This document shows, piece after piece, positions 9,855 to 21,030 of a stretch of DNA of 64,000 bases (positions are counted from its first letter, which is position 1; the number at the start of each line of letters is the position of its first letter). This DNA is from Brachypodium distachyon (Eukaryota > Streptophyta > Magnoliopsida > Poales > Poaceae). The stretch is taken from NCBI RefSeq assembly GCF_000005505.3, contig NC_016131.3:59195355-59259354 (forward strand), written 5' to 3'. The notes beneath the pieces were generated by a model that was not told where the DNA came from, made no database searches, and worked only from the letters and a program-made list of their open reading frames with translations. A program made the translations under genes and the position numbers.

Positions 9855-12800
9855 ATGGCACCTAGCAACCTTCCTCATTTGTCCACTTTTGCGTTGAGGT
9901 CGATCCTAGAGAAAGATAAACTTAATGGAACTAATTTCACCAACTGGTATCGTAATCTGAGGATAGTCCTCAAGCAAGAAAAGAAGGACCATGTTCTAGA
10001 CACTCCACTCCCAGATGAGCCTGATGAAGATGCGACAGTCGCTGTCATGAATGCCCACCGTAAGGCTAGAGATGAGTCTACGGAAATTAGCTGTCTTATG
10101 CTTGCACACATGGAACCGGACTTGCAGCAGCAGTTCGAGAATGTTGAGGCCTACGATATGATCGAAAGCCTCAAAAGTATGTTCCAGGCTCAGGCAAAGA
10201 CCGAGAGGTATCAAGTCTCTCAAGCTTTGCTTGGCTGTAAGCTCAAAGACGGCGATCCACTGAGTCCGCACATGATCAAGATGACTGGTTACGTGCAGTC
10301 TTTGGATAGGCTGGGTTTTCCCATAAGCGATGAGTTCGCTACAGATATAGTTCTGAACTCTCTTCCTAGTGCATATGCTCCGTTCATCTCGAACTATCAC
10401 ATGCATGGTATGGATAAGAAGCTCACTGAACTACATGGGATGCTCAAGACAGCAGAGGCTGACCTCAAGAAAGGCACCAGTCAAGTGTTGATGGTGCAGA
10501 ATAAGGCTAAGTTCAAGAAGGGTTCTTGGACTAAGAAGAAGAAGGCTAAGTCAGGAGGCAAAACTCAGGACTCTGTCCCGAGCGCTGCCTCAGGGACTAA
10601 GCCATCTCCTGCAGCTGGATCCACTTGCTTCTATTGCAAGACGGATGGGCACTGGAAGAGGAACTGCAGCAAGTTTTTGGCTGACAAAGCCAAGAGTGGA
10701 AGTGGGACTTCTAACTCAGGTACGCTTGTTTGTAATGTTATAGACATTTATCTTGCTGATGCACCTAACAGTTCATGGGTATATGATACCGGATCAGTAA
10801 TTCACATCTGCAACTCGTTGCAGGGGCTGGTAAGAACTAGGAGCGTGGCAAGAGGCGAGGTTGATATGCGAGTCGGCAACAAAGCGAGAGTCGCTGCGTT
10901 GGAAGTCGGCACGATGCAACTTCATTTACCTTCAGGATTCTTAATGGAGCTGAATAATTGTTATTATGTTCCAGTGCTTAGTCGAAACATTATTTCTGCC
11001 TCATGTTTAATGAGACAAGGTTATGAGTCGAATATTAAGAATAATGGTTGTTCTTTATATTTGAAAGATATGTTTCACGGCTTTGCACCCGTCCTGGACG
11101 GGTTATTTATTTTGAATCTTGATAGTGAATCAGTCTATAACATAAATGTGAAAAGGTTAAAACCAAATGATCTGAATATGACTTACTTTTGGCACTGTCG
11201 GCTTGGTCATATAAGTTGGAAGCGCATGAAGAAGCTCCATGATGATGGACTTTTAACTTCGTTCGACTTGGAGTCGTTCGAGACATGCGAGTCATGCCTA
11301 CTCGGCAAAATGACCAAGACGCCTTTTGCAAGGAGTTGTGAAAGGGCGTCCGACTTGTTGGATCTAATACATAGTGATGTATGTGGCCCAATGAGCACGA
11401 CAGCCAGAGGTGGTTATGAGTACTTCATTACCTTCACTGATGATTTGAGTAGATATGGATATGTCTATTTAATGAAACACAAGTCGGAAGCCTTTGAGAA
11501 ATTCAAGGAATTCCAGAGTGAGGTACAAAATCAACTCGGCAAGAAAATAAAGTTTCTATGGTCGGACCGTGGAGGCGAGTACATGAGCCATGAGTTTGAT
11601 GACCATCTAAAGAGTTGTGGAATAGTTCCTCAGCTCACTCCACCGGGTACGCCACAGAGGAACGGTGTATCAGAACGGCGGAATCGGACCTTGTTGGACA
11701 TGGTACGATCAATGATGAGTCGAACAGATCTACCTTTGTCATTTTGGGGATATTGTCTAGAAACTGCAGCGTTCACACTAAACAGAGTACCATCGAAATC
11801 GGTAGAGAAGACACCGCATGAGATGTGGACTGGCAAAAGGCCGAGTTTGTCTTTTCTTAAGATTTGGGGCTGTGAAGCATTCGTCAAGCGACTTCAGTCG
11901 GACAAGCTCACGGCCAAGTCGGATAAGTGTATTTTCGTGGGGTATCCAAGGGAAACCTTAGGGTACTACTTCTACAACCGAGAAGAGGGCAAAGTGTTTG
12001 TCGCTCGGAACGGTGTCTTCCTTGAGAAAGAGTTTCTCAGTCGGGGAGTCAGTGGGAGCACGGTGCAACTCGAAGAAATTCGGGAGGAACCTGCTAGAGG
12101 CGAGTCAGCTACAGTCTTAGAGGCTGAGCCGGTCGTGGTATCTATGCCGGTAAAAGCACCAGAACCACGGAGATCTGCTAGATTGCAAAGTGCTCGTGAA
12201 GTATTACTGTTAGATAGTGATGAGCCGACAACTTATTCGGAAGCGATGGTGGGATCTGATTCTGAGTCATGGCTTGGAGCCATGAGATCTGAGTTAAAGT
12301 CCATGGATGAAAATCAAGTTTGGACCTTGGTTGATCTGCCAGACGGTGCAAGACCCGTCGAGAGCAAATGGGTCTTTAAGAAGAAAACTGACATGGATGG
12401 AAATGTTTCTGTCTATAAAGCACGGCTTGTCGCGAAGGGGTTCCGACAGGTTCAAGGAGTTGACTACGACGAGACCTTCTCGCCCGTAGCGATGCTTAAG
12501 TCGGTTCGGATCATGTTAGTTATAGCAGCCTATTTCGACTATGAGATATGGCAGATGGATGTCAAGACGGCTTTCCTCAATGGAAATTTAACTGAGGATG
12601 TGTATATGATACGGCCCGAAGGTTTTGTCGATCCGGCTAACGCTGACAAGGTATGCAAACTTCAGAAATCCATTTATGGACTGAAGCAAGCATCTCGGAG
12701 TTGGAACATTCGCTTTGATGAGGTAGTCAAATCGTTTGGCTTCATCAAGAGCGATCATGATTCTTGTTTGTACAAGAAGTTTAGTGGGAGCAAAGTAAAT

Positions 12801-13796
12801 TTTCTAATCTTATATGTGGACGACATATTATTGATGGGAAATGATGTCCTGATGTTGCAAGAAACCAAAGAATCATTAGAAAGGAGTTTCGCAATGAAAG
12901 ATTTGGGTGAGGCAACTTACATACTGGGAATCAGGATCTATAGAGATAGATCTAGGCGGCTCATTGGATTGAGTCAAAGTACATATTTGGACAAAGTGTT
13001 GAAGAAATTCAACATGGAATCGTCTAAGAAGGGATTCTTACCGATGTCCCATGGTGTAAAGCTTAGCAAGACTCAGTGTCCTTCGACAACTGATGAGCGA
13101 AATCGGATGAGTGCGATCCCATATGCTTCGGCAGTCGGATCCATCATGTATGCCATGATTTGTACTAGGCCTGATGTTTCCTATGCTCTAAGTGCAACAA
13201 GCAGATACCAGGCTGACCCTAGCGAAAGCCACTGGGTAGCAGTTAAAAACATCCTTAAGTACTTGAGAAGGACTAAGGACATGTTCCTAGTTTATGGAGG
13301 TGAGGATGAACTCAGTGTAAAGGGTTACACGGATGCGAGTTATCTCACCGACTCAGATGATTCTCGTTCGCAATCTGGATATGTGTTCGTGATGAACGGA
13401 GGGGCTGTGAGCTGGAAGAGTTCCAAGCAAGATACTGTGTCTGCGTCTACAACAGAGGCTGAGTATATTGCTGCCTCAGAGGCAGCAAAGGAAGCCGTTT
13501 GGATCAGGAATCTCCTGATTGATCTTGGTGTGGTTCAGGGCGCGTCCAATTCATTGGACGTATATTGTGACAACAATGGTGCTATCGCACAAGCTAAGGA
13601 ACCTAGACAACACCAGAAGAACAAACATATACTCATGCGTTACCACCTCATTCGCCAGTTCGTCGAACAAGGTGATATCAAGTTATGCAAGGTACACACG
13701 GATGCAAACATTGCAGATCCGTTGACACAGGCGCTACCACAGCCTAAGCATGAGGCGCACATGAGAGGTATGGGCATTAGATGTCTAGACATATGA
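9855..13796 (+). CDS. Gag-Pol polyprotein of the Angela-like copia (about 1313 aa, intact)
   Basis: It encodes the particle protein and all enzymes of the element. I take the ATG at 9855 (MAPSNLPHLSTFALRS) as the start, because family Gag proteins begin with MA; an in-frame ATG at 9831 adds only eight residues. Order, counted from 9831: gag with zinc knuckle CFYCKTDGHWKRNC (about 265-280); protease VYDTGS (about 315); integrase HCRLGH...CESC (about 454-490) with DDE residues in HSDVCGP, WSDRGGEY and GVSERRNRT (about 508-615); RT with YVDDILL (about 995); RNase H with GYTDASY and CDNNGA (about 1165-1250). All catalytic motifs are present and no stop or frameshift interrupts the frame. A likely gag-specific intron is at 10720-10823. 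Confidence 0.93.
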   Translation: MAPSNLPHLSTFALRSILEKDKLNGTNFTNWYRNLRIVLKQEKKDHVLDTPLPDEPDEDATVAVMNAHRKARDESTEISCLMLAHMEPDLQQQFENVEAYDMIESLKSMFQAQAKTERYQVSQALLGCKLKDGDPLSPHMIKMTGYVQSLDRLGFPISDEFATDIVLNSLPSAYAPFISNYHMHGMDKKLTELHGMLKTAEADLKKGTSQVLMVQNKAKFKKGSWTKKKKAKSGGKTQDSVPSAASGTKPSPAAGSTCFYCKTDGHWKRNCSKFLADKAKSGSGTSNSGTLVCNVIDIYLADAPNSSWVYDTGSVIHICNSLQGLVRTRSVARGEVDMRVGNKARVAALEVGTMQLHLPSGFLMELNNCYYVPVLSRNIISASCLMRQGYESNIKNNGCSLYLKDMFHGFAPVLDGLFILNLDSESVYNINVKRLKPNDLNMTYFWHCRLGHISWKRMKKLHDDGLLTSFDLESFETCESCLLGKMTKTPFARSCERASDLLDLIHSDVCGPMSTTARGGYEYFITFTDDLSRYGYVYLMKHKSEAFEKFKEFQSEVQNQLGKKIKFLWSDRGGEYMSHEFDDHLKSCGIVPQLTPPGTPQRNGVSERRNRTLLDMVRSMMSRTDLPLSFWGYCLETAAFTLNRVPSKSVEKTPHEMWTGKRPSLSFLKIWGCEAFVKRLQSDKLTAKSDKCIFVGYPRETLGYYFYNREEGKVFVARNGVFLEKEFLSRGVSGSTVQLEEIREEPARGESATVLEAEPVVVSMPVKAPEPRRSARLQSAREVLLLDSDEPTTYSEAMVGSDSESWLGAMRSELKSMDENQVWTLVDLPDGARPVESKWVFKKKTDMDGNVSVYKARLVAKGFRQVQGVDYDETFSPVAMLKSVRIMLVIAAYFDYEIWQMDVKTAFLNGNLTEDVYMIRPEGFVDPANADKVCKLQKSIYGLKQASRSWNIRFDEVVKSFGFIKSDHDSCLYKKFSGSKVNFLILYVDDILLMGNDVLMLQETKESLERSFAMKDLGEATYILGIRIYRDRSRRLIGLSQSTYLDKVLKKFNMESSKKGFLPMSHGVKLSKTQCPSTTDERNRMSAIPYASAVGSIMYAMICTRPDVSYALSATSRYQADPSESHWVAVKNILKYLRRTKDMFLVYGGEDELSVKGYTDASYLTDSDDSRSQSGYVFVMNGGAVSWKSSKQDTVSASTTEAEYIAASEAAKEAVWIRNLLIDLGVVQGASNSLDVYCDNNGAIAQAKEPRQHQKNKHILMRYHLIRQFVEQGDIKLCKVHTDANIADPLTQALPQPKHEAHMRGMGIRCLDI
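10720..10823 (+). other. Predicted 104-nt intron giving a Gag-only mRNA
   Basis: Donor CAG|GTACGC at 10717-10725 and acceptor GTTGCAG|G ending at 10823 bound exactly 104 nt, which is not a multiple of three. Joining the flanks brings a TAG into frame at 10838-10840, five codons on, so the spliced RNA would encode Gag ending just after the zinc knuckle. BARE elements of barley are known to make a spliced, Gag-specific RNA from this region. That this copy does so is inference. Confidence 0.55.
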
Positions 13797-13820
13797 TGTC
13801 AAGATGATTGACTCTAGTGC

Positions 13821-13830
13821 AAGTGGGAGA
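13821..13830 (+). other. Polypurine tract of the Angela-like element
   Basis: AAGTGGGAGA ends one base before the 3-prime LTR and would prime plus-strand DNA synthesis. Confidence 0.85.
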
Positions 13831-13831
13831 C

Positions 13832-15160
13832 TGTTGGGAATATGCCCTAGAGGCAATCATGTATGATGTAATTCCCAATGTATTCATAAATATTATTAAG
13901 TTGTCCTTGTTTGAACAATCTGATATGTATCATTGAATATGTGATTTGATTGTGGAACTATGTATTCATGTTGTTCATACTAAATTGTCCTTAGTCATTG
14001 AGGTTGTGCTGGACACATAACTTAAACTAATGTGAAAGTTGGCTGATGACTCGGTTCCACTTGTCATGTGCATGGTGATGTCATTCCAGCTTACACGGAC
14101 TCGGCTAAAGAGTTTAGCGAGTCGGACTGACCCATATTAAGATGCAACGAGTAGGTCGTCATTTGCATGTCTCAATCAATGTAATCCTTAGACCTGAGGT
14201 TATCGCACAATCCGAGTTGTGGATCACCAACTTAGGTTCTGTCAAACGTTGTTCCGTAACAGGGCAGTTATAAAGGCAGAGTTCGGGTTGACTGAGAATC
14301 AAGCTGTGTGATGTGGATAACCAAGATGGGATTTTGCCCCTCCGACTGGAGAGATATTCTCTGGGCCCTCTCGAGTGATATGATTCGGGAAGCATGGCCA
14401 TGCGCGACTTGGTTAACTGTTAACCGGGTCGATCGACTAAGAGTTAGTCGGATGAATCATATATCACAGATCGAGAAGAGAGTTGAACTATTAAAGGTAT
14501 GACGATTAATCGCCTATAGTTCGACAAGGTATATCGTGAGGCAAAAGGGACTAAGACGTATGTCACATTGGAAGGTACGTCGTCATGACTCGATGGTACT
14601 TGGGAGTCGGCACGTTCTGCTAGGAACCGCTACCGATTGATCGATTGTGAGTCGGACTCCAATCGTGTCCAAGTCGCCATGAGCCTGTGGGGTCACACAC
14701 TTAAGAGCGGGAGCAAGTATTTGGTCGGGTTTGACCCGAACTGGAATTGGCTAACAATGCGAGTTGGACTCGCAGGGTGGATGGGCCACAAGGCTTGGAG
14801 CCCACTTCCACTCGATATATAAGCAGGGGCGTGGGATGCCTAAGGGGCAACGGTTTTTCCACTCTCATGCGTTGAGAACCCTAGCCCGATTCAGTTCAAC
14901 CGTCGCACCGGACCTAGCAGTCCGCCGCCGGAGCTCCTCCTCGCACGTGTGGATACCGGCAGAGGTGCTGTACGTTCAGCACTTCGACGATCGCAGGATT
15001 GGATCGGCTGGATCGGATCGAGGGACTGCACTGCATCAAGGCGCCGCATCAATAATCCGCAACTGCGCGTCTAGTGGTAATCCTCGTGGCCTTCTACCTC
15101 GGCTAGATCTTGGGAGTTCGCGTAGGAAAAGTTTTTTGTTTATCTCTACACGCCCCTTCA
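13832..15160 (+). repeat. 3-prime LTR of the Angela-like element (1329 bp)
   Basis: Same ends as the 5-prime LTR but with an additional 425 bp in its centre. By eye there are few differences in the first 350 bp and last 300 bp, and many (around 27 in 290 bp) between about 14630 and 14920. The target duplication GGTCG follows at 15161-15165. Confidence 0.93.
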
Positions 15161-17397
15161 GGTCGCTCGCGGGCTGCCGCGTCACAACTAGAGTGCGTCG
15201 CGTACAACGCCAATGGATTCTCGGCCCTCTCAACCGAGGGCTCTGGGTGAACGAGGGGATGGCAGCAGGTCGGAGAACCGGCAGCCTCCCGCCCAGACCC
15301 CGGCAGAGGCTATCATCACTGCGTGTGTCATGGTGGGCTACGAGCCACCGCAGGGCACGCCGGCACGTGACGTGTGGAGTGCGGAGTTGGTCGCGCTCCT
15401 CGCGCTCGTCGCCCAACAACCGCAAGGTGAGGGTGGCTCGGCCGGTTCAGGCTGAGGCCAGAACCTAGGACGCAGGGATCCTCCCCGTGCCTCAGGACAA
15501 GGACAGCGTCCTCCACCTGCTGAGGGACAAGATGGTGATGATCCCAGGGATTACTAGGATTTGTCATCGACCGTCACGCTAGGTGACGCGTGCGACGTCT
15601 TGAACGCCCGCCAGCAGGAAGATCTTCGCCAGCGCGAGATAGAGCGCCGGCGTTCCGAGGGGCAGGAAGAGGCTCCTTTGGGCGCCGATGACAGCTGCGT
15701 CGCATTTACCCGTGAGCTGCGTCGGGTGACATGGCCCCGCAAGTTCTGAGCACCGGCGCTCGGGACGTACGACGGGACCGTGAATCCCAAGGATTTCCTC
15801 TTGACCTACACGTTGGGCATGCATGCTATTGGTTCCAACGACAAGGTTAGGGCCAACTGGTTCCCGATGGTCCTGAAAGGATCAGCGAGAACTTGGTTGC
15901 TAAACCTGCCCGCGGGGTCCATCGCCTCCTGGGCAGACCTGCGCGAGCAGTTCGTGAACGCGTTCCAGGGCGGCTACAAGCGCCCGGGAACCATGGCAGA
16001 GCTGCACACGGTGGTGCAGAAGCCGGGGGAGACGTTGCAGGACTTCACCAACAGGTTCTCCAACCTCTCCTACTCCATTCCAGAGGCGGAAGCGGCCGCC
16101 ATCATCAACACCTACGCCATCAACGTCCGTGATCCGAAGATGCGTGAGAAGCTGAACACGCACCGGATCAGGACCACCAGGAACCTGTACGCCCTCGCGC
16201 ATAAGTGCGCGATGGCCGAGGAAAGGCGCCTGGCACTTGAACTTGCCACCAAGGCGGCGGCAAACCCACCCGAGGGCTCCGGGAAGAAGGGCTCCCGAAA
16301 GTGCGGTGGGAAGCAAGTGCTCGCCGCAAACCGGGGGCTCCCTAGAGGCCCACCAAGAAGGCTGCGTCGGCAAGCGCATCGGGTAGCAAGCCAGTGTCAG
16401 CCGCTCGCTGCCCCATCCACGCCAACGCCACCCACGATGCGCAGGACTGCCGCACTCTCCAAACCATCAAGGATAAGCGCGAGCAGCGCCACGAGGAACG
16501 CTATTTCGCCGGAGCCTACTTCAACCGTGGGGATATCGGGCACCTCTCCCGCGACTGCCCGAACAACCCCCGCAACGGAGCGGGCCGCAACGCGGCCAAC
16601 AGCGGTGACAAGGGAGAGCCTGCAGGAGGTCACGGTCAAGGGCGTGGCGGCAAAGACCGGCCTCCCCGGGGACGCGACAAGCCTCGTGCTGATTAGCGCG
16701 AGGACGACTGCAGTGACTACGTCGACGAGCCCGGCTTCTAGGATCCTCGCGACGTTGCCTGCATCCACGGGGGAGCATACGCTCTCATGTTTCACGCCGC
16801 CATGAAGCGGCTCACCCGTGAAGTGTGCGCCCTCCACCCCAGCGTGGAGGCACAACAGCCGTGGAGGTGGGCACACATGCCGATCACCTTCAACTCGTAC
16901 GATCACGCAATCCGTCCCTTGGGATCATCAACAACGTGATGGTGACCAAGGTTCTGGTGGAGAACGGAGCAAGCCTTAACCCCCTGTCCGCCAAGTTGGT
17001 GGAGAAGCTTTAGCTGTCCCTAGAGCAGATGAAGCCCACCAACCCGTTCTGGGGGATTAACTCCGGAGTGGTGCAGCCCATGGGGCGAATCACGCTCCCG
17101 GTGACTTTCGGGTCCTAGGAAGCGTTCCGGACTGAGCATGTTGTCTTTGACGTGGCTCACACCCCGTTGCCATATAACGGGATCATTGGTCGGCCTGCGC
17201 TGATCAAGTTCATGGCGGCGACTCATTGCGCCTACGACGTGAGGAAGATGCCGTCAACATATGGGATAGTCTCCATCAAGTGCGACCTGAAGGCGCCGCT
17301 TGGTGCGTGCGCGAGGTCATGAAGACCTCTGCAGTGACGGATTCAGGCGACTTCGACATTGTCGAGAACAAGGATCCACTTGCGGGCGAACAGCCTG
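15161..17397 (+). pseudogene. Gag and protease region of Tat-type gypsy copy 1, decayed
   Basis: Continuation of the gag opened at 7594. The segment 15780-16300 encodes a capsid-like region (WFPMVLKGSARTWLLNLP, SWADLREQFVNAF) typical of Tat-lineage gag. After a frameshift near 16300-16390 a second frame carries CPIHANATHDAQDC and the knuckle remnant GHLSRDCPNN. Downstream, from about 16800, is the retropepsin-like region (VLVENGASLN), followed by PLPYNGIIGRPALIKF. Stops interrupt it: TGA at 15747, TAG at 17011-17013 and TAG near 17117; the last two are CAG in copy 2 (62691-64000). Similarity to copy 2 ends at 17397, where an antisense LTR piece begins. Confidence 0.8.
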
Positions 17398-17827
17398 ACG
17401 AAGATGTGACTTCGACAATGTCCATATTGATGGACTTGTATCTAGGAAAGATTTCGAGATTGTGTTGGCAAACTCGTCGGCTAACAAGGACACAGGGGGC
17501 ACGATTTACCCAGGTTCAGGGCCCTCGATGAGGTAATACCCCTACGTCCTGCTTGTCGGATCTGTATTGCTGAGTCGATTACAATGGGGTGCCGCAGAGT
17601 CTAGATGCACAGAGTTGATGAGTGCTTCTAGGCGACTTCTATCTAAGTTGGGACTGTCCTCTTGGCCCCCCCTCCTGGTCCTTTATATATACAGGAACCC
17701 AGGTCTAAGGTAAAGTCCAAGTCGGTTACAATGAGAAGATTCATTCTAATTAATCTTCCTAATCTTGAGTCGCAAGATTTGGCATGTAGACTCCTGGAGT
17801 CGTAGTAGGCTTCCTTGTGGGCCCCCA
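17398..17827 (-). repeat. Antisense fragment of a Tat-type LTR
   Basis: The reverse strand carries the block CCTGAACCTGGGTAAATCG preceded by a GGACGTAGGGGTATTACC sequence, like the LTR blocks near 7320, 47740 and 49130. Upstream of it on that strand is a TATA-like TATATATAAAGGACC. Both ends are truncated: by gypsy copy 1 on the left and a Tekay LTR on the right. Confidence 0.6.
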
Positions 17828-20800
17828 TGAAGCGACCGCCCCCGTACACGGGTTCGATCTCTGTGCTTTAGTGCTAGTCCCTGGATCGACTCACTAGCAC
17901 ACACAGTTTCAAGATGTAATATCATAGAACAAAGGTCTTAATATTACAACGAATCATCTAGAATTTAAAAGATACTTACAACTCGCATAACCCCACGGGT
18001 TAGCTACAAATAAAACAACTGTTTAGCAGCGGAAAGCGAAAGATACAAGGGCACATCAACACCACGGTGAGAGCGTGTTGGAATGTAGGCCCGTACCCAA
18101 ACAAGCAGAACGTACATCTTACTCGACGTCGGAGCTTCCTGCATCATTAAACGATGCAGCCACTAGGGTCAATACATTGAATGTATTGGCAAGATTCACC
18201 AAGGGTTATAACAGACCTAACAAGTATATGCAGTATTTGGCAAGGTGGAGTTCAGGCTGTTTGCGTGGAAGCAGAACATAAACTACCCTACTACAAAGGA
18301 ATGTTATAATAATATTAACTATTGGACACGGGGTAGACACACCCATGCTCCTCTTAACCTAGAGCACATTGAAGTGGGTTCATCAAGTGCTCCTACCCTG
18401 TCCAAACCATTCATTTTATTTAAGAAATTGGAATGAGTGAGACTTTCCTTACAGCTCCGCATCTAGTTGCTCAAATTGTCCGTTGCCGGGGACACGGCTA
18501 AGTACTTAGTTTTGACGCTCTCGAGAGTTTGTACACATTCCCCACAAGAAACCGATGTGTTAATCCCTTGCTGTCCTCAGGGTAGAGTAGCAACGGCATT
18601 GATTACGAGATTTTCAGAGGTAATTCCCTAAACCACGAGAGAATCACGCTCGCCCTACACATTCTACCTCAGTACAATTTCTCAGGTCTAGGTTCATACA
18701 ACTTACTCTTGTCTCGCCAGAGCCCATATAGCATTGTGGTTGTACTGGAAGCTGCTAAATAGGAAACTAGTCCAGTCTCGGTTATCCTAAGTGGCATTCC
18801 ACATTTGCAACGTAGGCGCTCTCCGAATCCACAGAAGAGACGTCCATGGACGATCCATTCCCGAATCCACAGGAACTCGACTCAGAGGGACCCATAAAAA
18901 TGGACCTGACAGCGCTAATCCTCAAAATTCTCAAAGCAGCCCACCCAGGATGGTTCATTGAATTAGTTGTTTTGCCTTACATCTAACAAAACATTTCATA
19001 TAGCCAACGGCATAACAATATCATAATGTAGTTATTTCCCCCACGATACTACCATAGCCTAGCATTCAACTACAATCGATGGCAATTTGGTGGCAAGGTA
19101 ATGGCGAGGGTAAACTATACTACCTGGGATATATATCTAGCATAGAGGTACGAGTAATAGTCCTATCAATGCATCTCTACCAATAACACTAATGCATAAG
19201 TATTTTAAAACAACAATAATAATGGGATATGATCAAAGTGAACTTGCCTTGTCCAAGGTTGTGATAGTTCTCGCACTCTTCGCAACAACAAGGATTACAC
19301 TCCACACAATCTAAAATAAAAGAAAGCATACACACAATAAACACAACATTCCACTCAAAATCATGATATGATGCATATGCTATGTTAATGCACACTTGGT
19401 TACTTTTAACGTAACAAGTTTTGTTTCTGTTTTGAAAAGTTTTTCAAATGATTTGGACAGATTATACAATACCAAAGAGGTAATTAATATGCATGAAACA
19501 AGGATAGGGTTTAAGTTAAAATATTGTGTGGATTTTGCAACATAGAACAAGATTCAAACTTGTATGCCACTATTATTCATAAAATATTTTCTCTTCTGGT
19601 CCTAATGGACAGAGAACAAGCTTAAATAATTTTACAGCAGGTTAACATGCTCAAAACTATTTTGAAACAATTCATTTGAAATTTAAACCATATTCAACCA
19701 TTCTGTAAATAGCTCATGTCTAAGTTGTTCAAAATTGAAATTAAACAGTGCCAAAATATTCTACACGTTGTGACGATTCCAGAAAGGTGTGGATCACAAT
19801 TTTTGGACAAACGGTTTAAGAGATATGAGGCTTTAAGTTGTAGGGGCCTTTCTGCAAAAATGCATTATCTAATTCGGCCGAAATAAAATAAAAAAATGAC
19901 TCTGCCACGTGGCAGCGCACGATAGGCCGGGACCTAGGGTGCCGGCCAGCGGCGCGGACGGTGCAGGCAGGCAGCGCGGCGGCGGGCGGCACAGGCTGCG
20001 CGGGCGGCGTGGAGGCAGAGCGGCCTGAGGCGGCGCGCAGCGCGGTCGGGTCGCGCGGGCGGCGCGGGCACAACGCGGGCGGCCGGAGGCGGAGCGGCTC
20101 GGGGCGGCGCGCGAGCGGAGCACGGCCGGCGGCTGGCGGCGAGGAAGAAGGCCGGCGCGGTCGGCGGAGCTCCAAAAGCTAAAGCGCGCGCGTCACGGGG
20201 TTCGCGTTGGGGAGAGGAGGAAGGAGATGGGGTCGGCGCGGAGAGAACCTCACCGGAACGACAGCGAATCGCGAAGAACGGCGACGGCAGCAACGAACTT
20301 CGGCGAGCAATTAATCTCTAACCGATGCGAAATTGGACGTGGTGTTTGGGGGAAGGGGAAGAGGAGTTCGGGGGCTTCAATATGACGCGCGGGGTTTCGG
20401 ATTTGGAGTCGTGTGCGCGGAGGAATCGAAGTGGAGGCATGGGTGACTCGGACTGTGCGTGGCCGGGAAAATCGGACGGAGGTTGAAGAAGACGTGGGGC
20501 CCACCGGTCAGTGGCTGCGGGCGGTCCGGGCGGGGCGGAGCCGGTCGGTCCGGTTCGGCCGGGTTTTCTTCGGTTTTTCCTTTTCTTTTATCTATTTTCT
20601 GTTTTTGAACCTCAAAATTGATTCGAAGCTCCAAATCACTCCAAATAAAATGCCACAAAATTTGTAAAATCATATTTTCATATGATCTAACTTTTGGAAC
20701 AAGAATTTCCTCAAAATAAAATATTTAAAAATACATTTGCCTATAAAATGGCTTTTAGGGCCCTTAGGCTATCAAAATAAATTATTTTTCAAAATAGTTT

Positions 20801-21030
20801 CAAAAGCCAACTTATGGGATAGCTTTATATATGCATTAAATCTCTTTTTATATCAATACCCCCATGGGTTAAAATGCATATACTCAAAAGCAAGATCAAA
20901 GCCCAAAATCAAATAAAAGCATTTTTTGCAAAAGGGTTTTCTGGGCAAGTTTTAGGGTTTTCAAATGTGGTTAAATGCAGAGTGACATGATGCTCATGAT
21001 ATGCAATGCATATGAAGGGTTTTGAAATTG
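17828..21030 (-). repeat. Tekay-type LTR, minus orientation, lacking only its first bases
   Basis: Plus-strand start TGAAGCGACCGCC is the reverse complement of the terminal GGTCGCTTCA of sister LTRs. The sequence follows the LTR at 59446-62690 in reverse along its whole length, including the 63-nt splice-like cassette (19248-19310) and the GC-rich leader (about 19910-20250). It stops about ten bases short of the LTR start, where an oppositely oriented LTR fragment begins. ORFs within it (for example 19934-20293) are products of GC richness. Confidence 0.85.

Larger units (their letters stand above)
7859..15160 (+). mobile_element. Angela/BARE-like Ty1/copia retrotransposon, structurally complete
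   Basis: Complete architecture: 5-prime LTR (7859-8762), tRNA-Met primer site (8764-8775), untranslated leader, one uninterrupted Gag-Pol ORF (9855-13796), polypurine tract (13821-13830), 3-prime LTR (13832-15160), and a 5-bp target duplication on both sides. The LTR start TGTTGGGAATATGCCCTAG closely resembles that of the Angela/WIS/BARE group of grass elements. It is inserted in the gag gene of Tat-type copy 1. The two LTRs differ by a 425-bp indel and unevenly spread substitutions, so despite the intact coding frame it is not a very recent, unmodified insertion. Confidence 0.93.

Noticed and set aside
15036..16906. Antisense ORFs against the Tat-type gag/pol
   Set aside because: They are shadows of GC-rich coding sequence on the plus strand, with no known domain.
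19816..20293. Long Ala/Pro/Arg-rich ORFs on both strands (also at 21129-21621, 22858-23454, 31454-32223, 51275-51601 and 60082-60604)
   Set aside because: They fall in the GC-rich leader of Tekay-type LTRs, overlap each other on both strands, have biased simple composition and are not conserved in frame between LTR copies.
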